Under the pieces are notes generated by a model, which had not been told where the DNA came from, searched no databases, and was given only the letters and a program-made list of their open reading frames with translations. A stretch of 40,931 nt of DNA from Planctomycetales bacterium. Lineage in GTDB: Bacteria > Planctomycetota > Planctomycetia > Pirellulales > Pirellulaceae. Shown one piece after another: positions 35,324 to 40,931 of this stretch (positions within the stretch are counted from its first letter, which is position 1; the number at the start of each line of letters is the position of its first letter). Both the position numbers and the translations under genes were made by a program. The stretch lies in NCBI GenBank assembly GCA_020426595.1, contig JAGQPS010000014.1, positions 1 to 40,931 on the forward strand, in the 5' to 3' direction.

Positions 35324-36013
35324 CTAACTCTCGCTCGACTCCGTATCGGCGACGGCGAAGCGACAGCAATTGCCCCCCGCCAAAGTGCACTCGCCGAGCT
35401 CCAAGGGTTGCCCCACGAGCTCGCTGAGCAGCGTTCGCTCCATCACGCAAATCGAATCATCGCCGTTCGACAGATCAGGGTAGGGACAAGCCAGCACGCT
35501 GAGCACTGGCAAGGATCGTCCTACTTCCCCCGAAGATCCATCGTTCTCGTCCTCGCAAGGAGCCTCGTCGCTCCCTTGCACCGCGACCGGAATCTGTCGC
35601 TGGCCAAACAAGGCGGCGATCGAGGCCATGCGTTCCTCGGGCGAATCGCCATGGATCTGCCGCGAATACATGCGGGCCAAGCGCTTGGCGATCCCTTCGA
35701 TCAAACGATGGCGAATCGCCTCGTCATCGATCGCTCGCACTTCATCCCACAAGGCGGTCGCCAAATCGGCGAAGTTCTCACCCGCCTTGCGGCGTCCGGA
35801 AGGCGTGAGGCGGTACCCGTGAGTCGGGCGTCCGCGGCTCTGTCGACGGTCGGTTCGCACCACGAGTCCTTGCAGCATGAGCCGCTGGAGCCGCTGGCGC
35901 ACGGCGGTCGCCGTCACCTCGAGCTCGTCCGCCAACTCCGCCACGGTCGACTCGTTCGCCCGACGCAGTACGTCGAGAATCGTGATGTCCGACGAATGAA
36001 AGTTCTCAGTCAT
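35324..36013 (-). CDS. sufR: SufR-type Fe-S-sensing transcriptional regulator
   Basis: 229 residues from ATG 36013, where GGTGG is well spaced; ATG 36025 is in frame just before. An N-terminal winged helix (DITILDVLRRANESTVAELADEL, then VTATAVRQRLQRLMLQGLV) belongs to the DeoR/SufR kind. The C-terminal half carries clustered cysteines: Cys176, Cys189, Cys209 and a CC pair at 216-217, suited to bind a [4Fe-4S] cluster as in cyanobacterial SufR, which represses the suf operon while its cluster is intact. Cys153 lies in a less conserved acidic linker. It heads the suf cluster on the same strand, so it likely controls its own operon through the site at 36121-36172. The family call is good; the exact ligands are inferred. 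Confidence 0.9.
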   Translation of the reverse strand: MTENFHSSDITILDVLRRANESTVAELADELEVTATAVRQRLQRLMLQGLVVRTDRRQSRGRPTHGYRLTPSGRRKAGENFADLATALWDEVRAIDDEAIRHRLIEGIAKRLARMYSRQIHGDSPEERMASIAALFGQRQIPVAVQGSDEAPCEDENDGSSGEVGRSLPVLSVLACPYPDLSNGDDSICVMERTLLSELVGQPLELGECTLAGGNCCRFAVADTESSES

Positions 36014-36120
36014 CCGTTCCACCATCCCCCAATCTGAGCCAACCCACCCCAGCCAAACACACCACTTAAGGGGAAGTGCGAAGCAAGAGCAAACCAGCCG
36101 TTCTTCCGCTGCTCGAAGGC

Positions 36121-36149
36121 GTTATAGACACATTCGACATTTTACACAA
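36121..36149 (-). promoter_or_regulatory. Candidate sigma70-type promoter of the sufRCBD cluster
   Basis: On the minus strand, TTGTGT (36144-36149) and TATAAC (36121-36126) are separated by exactly 17 bases. This gives a start about 100 bases before the sufR ATG. The surroundings are the most AT-rich stretch nearby. Confidence 0.6.
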
Positions 36150-36160
36150 TGAGATCTTCG

Positions 36161-36172
36161 GAAAATATTTTC
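36161..36172. promoter_or_regulatory. Palindrome GAAAATATTTTC, candidate SufR operator
   Basis: A perfect 12-base palindrome 12 bases upstream of the -35 box of the sufR promoter. It sits in the divergent spacer with the PHP metallohydrolase gene, where a regulator of either gene could bind. Confidence 0.45.
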
Positions 36173-36422
36173 GCATTGAAAATTGAGTCAAGTCGAAGCG
36201 ATGGAAAACCCCTCGATCATGGGTCCGAGCCGCCTCCCGGTCTTGCCATGCGGCTCCCTCGAACCAATCAACGATCTCCTCCCCGCCCAGCCACGCCCGC
36301 TGGAGGCTCCGTTCTCACCGCGAGCCGCCTGGCGTCGCCGATTCACCGCCTTCGGTAGCGCGATTCGGCTAAGATCGTGCGCGGCCGCTTTGGTGTCCCA
36401 TGAGTTCAGAATGGAGCGAAGG

Positions 36423-38210
36423 ATGATGAGCCGACTGGTGAGTGCGATTGAGAAGCGAAGCCGAAGGCTCCAATCCGCCGGCGAAGAGGCGGACACTTTG
36501 AGCGCTGCTCGGATTCAGGTTCGAGCCCGAGCTGCTCGGCCATCACCCGCGTGGCTCGCGATCCTAACCATCTCGGTGACACTGCTGGCCATCTCCCACG
36601 GGGCTCAAGCCCAGCAAGTTGACTCCGCGGCGAATCCCGACGAACCCGCGACTCTCGTCGGTCGCATCGTCGACGGAGACAACGAGCCTTTGGCGGCGAG
36701 ACTCTATATCCAGTCGGCGAAAGGCTCGTTCCACACGCTCGACGTCGAGCGGTTCGCGAGCGATCACGCCGGAGCCGAGGCGGCCGTCTATCACGTTGAT
36801 CGCGGCGAGAGTGTCGAGATCCACACCGCTTTGTCGGCTCACCCGTTTCGCCTTGAGCTGCCGCCAGGCGAGTATCGAGTCACGGCGATGCGCGGCAAGG
36901 AGTTCCTACCCGACTCACGGACGATCACGCTGCGCGGCGGCGAGGAGCGTAGGATCGAGCTCCAACTGACGCGGTGGATTTCGATGGCCGAGCGCGGCTG
37001 GTTCAGCGGCGACACGCATGTCCACATGCCGATCGATCGATGCCGCGTGGCTCAGCGAGCCGAGGACCTCAACGTCGCGATACCGTTGACCTATTGGGTA
37101 ACCGACACTCAGCAAACGCCTCTGCGCCACAACCGGGCCGAACCTCCGCGGTCGCCCGAGTTGATTGAAGTCGGCCCGGACTCCGTGATCTGGCCCGTGA
37201 ACACCGAGTACGAAATCTTCTCGGTAGGCGGGCAGCAGCACACGCTGGGAGCCTTCTTCGCGATCAACCATCGCCATCCACTGGACCTCAGCGTCCCGCC
37301 GCTGGCACCGGCCGTCGCCGAGGCTCGCGCGCAGGGAGCTCTGTTCGATCTGGATAAGCACAACTGGCCCTGGTCAATGGTGCTGCCGCCGGTGATTGGC
37401 ATCGACCTGTATGAACTCTCGAACAATCACGTTTGGCAAACCGAGTTCCTGTTTGGCGATTGGTATCCGGAGTACATCGCCGACTGGATGGAGATCGAGC
37501 TCGACGACCAAGGCCACTACGGTGAACGAGGCTGGTTGGAGTTCGGATTTCGCAACTACTACGCGCTGCTCAATTGCGGACTGCGGATCAGCCCAACGGC
37601 GGGAACAGCGACGGGAGTCCATCCGGTGCCGATCGGCTTCGGCCGCGTCTACGTGCACTTGCCCGACGGCTTCGGTTACTCCGAGTGGATCGCGGGGCTG
37701 AAAGCTGGCCACAGTTTCGTGACGACTGGCCCGCTGCTCGACGTTCGGCTGGAGGGACAACTCCCCGGCGACGAATTGGCACTCGAGGCCCCACGGTCCT
37801 TGGAGCTCGCGGGCTGGATCGAGTCGCCTCATCCCATTCGGCTCGTGGAGCTGCTCGTCGACGGTGAAGTGGTCGATCAGTGGCGTCCTGATTCCACGAA
37901 ACAGGAGCTCGGCACCTATCGGGCCTCTCTCGCGCGCGACGTGACTCCCGAGCGTTCGGGTTGGATCGCGGTCCGTTGCTGGGAGGATCGCGCGGATGCT
38001 CGCCCTCGGTTCGCTCACACCGCTCCCTTCTGGATCTCGATCGCCGATCGGCCTCAATCGGCTCGGCGAGTCGAGGTCGAGTATTTGCTGCGACGCGTGA
38101 CCGACGAGTTGACCCGTAGTCGTGATCGGCTCGAGCCCGCCGCGATCGAGGAGTTCGAGCGGGCCGCCACGTTCTATCGCCAGAGGCTCGAATCGGCTCG
38201 TGACGAATAA
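36423..38210 (+). CDS. Secreted CehA/McbA-type PHP-fold metallohydrolase
   Basis: 595 residues from ATG 36423, where GGAG lies six bases upstream; a longer frame back to 36183 exists but starts without a ribosome site. A long basic n-region (~36 residues) precedes a signal peptide core (PAWLAILTISVTLLAISHGAQAQ). Residues ~75-185 form a carboxypeptidase-regulatory/beta-sandwich domain (LVGRIVDGDNEPLAARLYIQ). GWFSGDTHVHMP (His199, His201) is the metal-binding opening of PHP-fold hydrolases of the CehA/McbA type; further acidic and His residues appear in LDKHNWPW and LYELSNNHVW. GHSFVTTGPLLDVRLEG near 429-445 is the conserved C-terminal element. CehA and McbA hydrolyse carbamate esters, but many homologues have unknown substrates. 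Transcribed away from sufR. Confidence 0.85.
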   Translation: MMSRLVSAIEKRSRRLQSAGEEADTLSAARIQVRARAARPSPAWLAILTISVTLLAISHGAQAQQVDSAANPDEPATLVGRIVDGDNEPLAARLYIQSAKGSFHTLDVERFASDHAGAEAAVYHVDRGESVEIHTALSAHPFRLELPPGEYRVTAMRGKEFLPDSRTITLRGGEERRIELQLTRWISMAERGWFSGDTHVHMPIDRCRVAQRAEDLNVAIPLTYWVTDTQQTPLRHNRAEPPRSPELIEVGPDSVIWPVNTEYEIFSVGGQQHTLGAFFAINHRHPLDLSVPPLAPAVAEARAQGALFDLDKHNWPWSMVLPPVIGIDLYELSNNHVWQTEFLFGDWYPEYIADWMEIELDDQGHYGERGWLEFGFRNYYALLNCGLRISPTAGTATGVHPVPIGFGRVYVHLPDGFGYSEWIAGLKAGHSFVTTGPLLDVRLEGQLPGDELALEAPRSLELAGWIESPHPIRLVELLVDGEVVDQWRPDSTKQELGTYRASLARDVTPERSGWIAVRCWEDRADARPRFAHTAPFWISIADRPQSARRVEVEYLLRRVTDELTRSRDRLEPAAIEEFERAATFYRQRLESARDE

Positions 38211-38254
38211 GCGGGAGTGACGTTAACCCGGCTCGAGACGCGAGGGGATTGCGT

Positions 38255-38283
38255 CGTTTCCCGTTGGTTTCCGCCGGGAAACG
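38255..38283 (+). terminator. Stem-loop after the metallohydrolase gene
   Basis: Perfect 9-bp stem CGTTTCCCG (38255-38263) / CGGGAAACG (38275-38283), 11-base loop, 45 bases after the stop codon. Only TTGACTC follows, so it may be a weak or factor-assisted terminator, or a message-stabilising hairpin. Confidence 0.55.
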
Positions 38284-38334
38284 TTGACTCGAGACAAGGG
38301 GTCCAAGTAGAACCTTAACTTCCGGTTAGCCGTG

Positions 38335-38419
38335 AACGTGGGAGAGATCCTGGGGCCAGCCTCCCAAGAGGCGGTGCTGGGAACATGACATTTCCGAATC
38401 GCGGGTTCCCACGTTTTTT
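38335..38419 (+). ncRNA. Candidate structured leader RNA with poly-U end, upstream of the symporter
   Basis: AACGTGGGA (38335-38343) pairs perfectly with TCCCACGTT (38407-38415), and four more T follow (a T6 run at 38414-38419). The enclosed ~63 bases hold a second helix, GCCTC-CCAA-GAGGC (38359-38372). A closing helix with a U-run directly behind it is what a riboswitch or attenuator looks like. It lies ~90 bases before the preferred symporter start. I cannot match it to a known class: it has GGAGAGA like glycine aptamers, but not their GCCGAAGG or CUCUCAGG elements. Confidence 0.45.
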
Positions 38420-38510
38420 CGCTGCAACGACCGGTGCTTTTCGCTCCCCATTTCGAGTCTCAAGCGGGTCCCCTTTCGGTCCGCGTTCTTACTTGAGCCT
38501 GGCGCTGTTG

Positions 38511-40688
38511 ATGATGTACCACTCTGTTTCGCCTGCCTTGCGTCCTCGTGCTTGCTGGCTCGTCGCCGCCGGCCTTTGGATGTTCGTTCTGGGAACGGCC
38601 GCCGCGCCAAACATGGCCTCGGCCCAAGACGCTCCCACGACCGAAGCCGCCGCGCAAGAGACGCCGCCGACCGACACTCAACCATCCGACGCTCAACCAT
38701 CCGACGCTCAACCATCCGACGCTCAACCATCCGACGCTCAACCATCCGCCGGCGATGACAACGCGGCGGCGGCTGAGCCAAGTGAATCCGGTGACGCAGG
38801 CTCGGTCGACGAAGCAACGACGCCCGCGGAAGAGTCGAGCGGTGCCAGCGATGCCGAGGCCGCGACGGAAGACGAGGAAAAAAGCTGGTACGACCATGTC
38901 GACGCGACCTTCGGAGCGTATGTCACCAAGCCGATTGGCGACGCGCTGTCCTACAGCTTTGGGACCGAGTACCTGTTCGGTCGCAAGATTCCGTTTGTCG
39001 TGGTTTGGCTGTTTTGCGGAGCGTTGTTCCTGACGATCCGCATGAGCTTCGTCAACATTCGCTGCTTCTGGCATGCGATCCGATTGACCAAGGGCGACTA
39101 CGACGACAAGTCGGATCCCGGCGAGGTCTCTCACTTTCAGGCCTTGTCGTCCGCTCTCAGCGCGACGGTCGGCCTCGGAAACATCGCGGGTGTCGCCATT
39201 GCCGTCGGCACGGGTGGCCCTGGCGCCATCTTCTGGATGGTGCTGATCGGCCTTCTCGGCATGTCGAGCAAGTTCACCGAATGCACGCTGGGACAGATGT
39301 ATCGCCGAGTCAACGAGGACGGTACGGTCTCGGGCGGTGCGATGATCTATCTGCACAAAGGGCTCAAGGATATCGGGCTCGGTCCCTTGGGCGCTGTCTT
39401 GGCCATCATCTTTTCGGTGTTGTGTATCCTTGCCTCGTTTGGTGGCGGCAATGCATTTCAGGTCGGCCAGAGCCTCGACGCGCTGCGGGCCGATGTTAGC
39501 GTGATCGCGGCGGCCGAACAGGAAGAAGCAACCGCCTCGGATGCCGAGTCGGCTTCGGGCTCGGACAACGCCGTTGACTCGTCTTCCTCCGCTCAGGCCT
39601 CGGACGCGACCGCAAGCGAGGGTGAACAAGGAGCCACGCAGGAGAAGGAGAAGGGTTTTCTCGATAAGTATCCGGTCGTCTATGGCCTGACGATGGCCCT
39701 CTTCGCCGGACTCGTGATCATCGGAGGTATCAAGTCGATTGGACATGTCGCTTCGCTGATCGTGCCGTTCATGTGCATCGCGTATGTCGCCATGGCCTTG
39801 TACATCATCGGCACGAACCTCGATGAGGTGCCGGCGGCTTTTGGCGTGATCATTGGTAGCGCGTGGTCGATGCAAGCGGGCTTCGGCGGGTTGCTGGGTG
39901 TTCTCGTGCTTGGCATCAAGCGAGCCGTCTTCTCCAACGAAGCAGGAACCGGCTCGGCCGCCATCGCCCACTCGGCCGCCAAGACCGACGAGCCGGTGAG
40001 CGAAGGGATCGTGGCTTTGCTCGAGCCGTTCATCGATACGGTGCTAGTTTGCACCATGACCGGGTTGGTGATTGTGATCGCCGGAGGCGTTTGGACTCCC
40101 AACGAGGAGCTGCCGATGCTGAAGATTGGGGATCCGATCGTGGCTGAAGCAAGCGCGGAAACGGAGGCCGATTCGAGTCCGGTTGCCGACGCGGTTGCCG
40201 ACGCGGGGACCGATGCGGAGGCTAAGGAAGTGCCTAAGATCAACTACGAGTTCCTCGAAAAGCAGCCTTTGGGCACTTGGTCGAACCCGGTCTACCAAAA
40301 GTTCGCTGGCGAAGGAGCCGGTGCGTCGCTGACGCTGGCGGCGGTCTCGGGAAAGAAAGGGCTCCCTGCTTTCCGCTGGTTGCTCTACGCGTCGGTGGTG
40401 CTGTTTGCCTTCTCGACGATCATCTCCTGGTCGTATTACGGTGAACGCTGTTGGACCAACTTGTTCGGTCCCCAGTCGTCAATGGTTTACAAGGTGATTT
40501 TCCTGGGCTTCACCGTGCTGGGATCAATTGTGACCAAAGGCAACATCCTCGAGTTCTCGGACGCACTGATCCTCGGCATGTCATTCCCAAACATGGTGGG
40601 GCTCTACTTGCTCAGCGGCAAGGTACGGCGCGAGCTCGATAAGTACACTGGCAAGCTCAAGAGCGGCGAGATCGCTCCGAACAAGTAG
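38511..40688 (+). CDS. Na+:alanine/glycine symporter (AlsT/AGCS family) with signal peptide and acidic insertions
   Basis: 725 residues from ATG 38511. A frame back to 38385 exists, but it would start inside the leader RNA, and the signal-like segment ACWLVAAGLWMFVLGTAAAP with MASAQ begins after 38511. Residues ~50-125 are low-complexity Ala/Asp/Glu with a five-fold PSDAQ repeat. The AGCS core follows: GLGNIAGVAIAVGTGGPGAIFW (222-243) and FSNEAGTGSAAIAHSAAKTDEP (474-495), the Na+/substrate signatures, among about ten membrane helices. Two acidic inserts (~325-380, ~546-575) interrupt loops. Family members take up alanine or glycine with sodium across the inner membrane. A signal peptide plus extracytoplasmic acidic head is unusual for AGCS. 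Single gene with its own leader and terminator. Confidence 0.92.
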   Translation: MMYHSVSPALRPRACWLVAAGLWMFVLGTAAAPNMASAQDAPTTEAAAQETPPTDTQPSDAQPSDAQPSDAQPSDAQPSAGDDNAAAAEPSESGDAGSVDEATTPAEESSGASDAEAATEDEEKSWYDHVDATFGAYVTKPIGDALSYSFGTEYLFGRKIPFVVVWLFCGALFLTIRMSFVNIRCFWHAIRLTKGDYDDKSDPGEVSHFQALSSALSATVGLGNIAGVAIAVGTGGPGAIFWMVLIGLLGMSSKFTECTLGQMYRRVNEDGTVSGGAMIYLHKGLKDIGLGPLGAVLAIIFSVLCILASFGGGNAFQVGQSLDALRADVSVIAAAEQEEATASDAESASGSDNAVDSSSSAQASDATASEGEQGATQEKEKGFLDKYPVVYGLTMALFAGLVIIGGIKSIGHVASLIVPFMCIAYVAMALYIIGTNLDEVPAAFGVIIGSAWSMQAGFGGLLGVLVLGIKRAVFSNEAGTGSAAIAHSAAKTDEPVSEGIVALLEPFIDTVLVCTMTGLVIVIAGGVWTPNEELPMLKIGDPIVAEASAETEADSSPVADAVADAGTDAEAKEVPKINYEFLEKQPLGTWSNPVYQKFAGEGAGASLTLAAVSGKKGLPAFRWLLYASVVLFAFSTIISWSYYGERCWTNLFGPQSSMVYKVIFLGFTVLGSIVTKGNILEFSDALILGMSFPNMVGLYLLSGKVRRELDKYTGKLKSGEIAPNK
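38672..38750 (+). repeat. In-frame 15-base tandem repeat in the symporter gene
   Basis: The unit caaccatccgacgct repeats with period 15 (caaccatcc at 38679, 38694, 38709, 38724 and 38739), encoding five PSDAQ-like steps in the N-terminal acidic head. The near-identity of units at the DNA level points to recent slippage expansion. Confidence 0.9.
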
Positions 40689-40719
40689 GCCTATGAGTCG
40701 CGATCACTGAAACGAGAAT

Positions 40720-40751
40720 CGAGCCGAGGTGCCGCAGGATGCCTCGGCTCG
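40720..40751 (+). terminator. Intrinsic terminator after the symporter
   Basis: Perfect 10-bp stem CGAGCCGAGG (40720-40729) / CCTCGGCTCG (40742-40751) with a 12-base loop, followed by TTCTGTTTCC. It lies 31 bases after the stop codon. Confidence 0.85.
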
Positions 40752-40855
40752 TTCTGTTTCCGTCCACGACATCCCCCGTTGTCAAAATGGGCAAGCTTTT
40801 TCCGCTCCATGGGCCAGTCGTGACGAGCCTCGGCGCTGGAAACTCGTGTGATCTC

Positions 40856-40870
40856 GGGGTTGGCCCCACC
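40856..40870 (+). repeat. Short palindromic repeat GGGGTTGGCCCCACC, copy 2
   Basis: Identical to 21048-21062. An additional GGAGAG/CTCTCC inverted repeat (40880-40908) with a T-rich loop follows it. The rest of the right edge (40752-40931) holds no gene that I can support. Confidence 0.5.
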
Positions 40871-40931
40871 TGATGCCGGGGAGAGGCTTCATTTTTTCGA
40901 GGCTCTCCAAGATCGCTGGCGGCTCGGCGAA

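Noticed and set aside
38331-38420. Glycine riboswitch before the symporter
   Set aside because: GGAGAGA is present, but the GCCGAAGG and CUCUCAGG elements needed for the aptamer are missing. Kept only as an unclassified leader.
38385-38510. N-terminal extension of the symporter from ATG 38385
   Set aside because: It would start inside the terminator-like leader, has no ribosome site, and adds a stretch without membrane or signal character before the true signal peptide.

Overview
The window is a high-GC, gene-sparse stretch of bacterial chromosome. It looks planctomycetal, probably Pirellulales-like (inference). Supporting signs are long intergenic spacers, dispersed intergenic repeat families, long-n-region signal peptides, low-complexity acidic insertions in conserved proteins, a giant LplT/PlsC/acyl-ACP-synthetase fusion, and a split between secreted hypothetical proteins and core information-processing genes. 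There are no rRNA or tRNA genes, no CRISPR array, and no insertion sequence or prophage genes that I can see.

Layout. 1-8 kb: a secreted hypothetical protein cut by the left edge; a ~1,295-residue fusion of MFS lysophospholipid flippase, degenerate PlsC and acyl-ACP synthetase on the minus strand; two small membrane/secreted proteins; a lipoprotein alpha/beta hydrolase; and a zinc-ribbon membrane protein. 8-16.8 kb: an SRPBCC protein, a secreted TlpA-type thioredoxin protein followed by a clear terminator, ~1.1 kb without genes, a family 2 glycosyltransferase, a beta-propeller-like protein, and a Prc-type tail-specific protease. 16.8-18.4 kb: a gene-free 1.7 kb region. 18.4-23 kb: an FHA-GAF-AAA sigma54 activator, a repeat-rich spacer, a secreted lipase-like hydrolase, and the RuvX/YqgF resolvase homologue.

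23-31 kb is a minus-strand translation/transcription cluster: ABC ATPase, nusA, infB, rbfA and an HhH-GPD protein with a histone-H1-like tail. infB carries an apparent single-base frameshift that moves its conserved C-terminal domain to another frame. 31-36 kb is a minus-strand Fe-S assembly cluster, sufR-sufC-sufB-sufD, with a recognisable promoter and a palindrome upstream of sufR. 36-41 kb holds a secreted CehA/McbA-type PHP metallohydrolase, then an AlsT-type Na+:amino-acid symporter preceded by a candidate structured leader RNA and followed by a strong terminator.

No multi-gene system unknown to me is evident. The best leads are the symporter leader RNA, the infB frameshift, the HhH-GPD/H1-tail protein, the fusion whose PlsC domain lacks its catalytic motifs, and a dispersed intergenic repeat present in three clear copies plus one degenerate copy.
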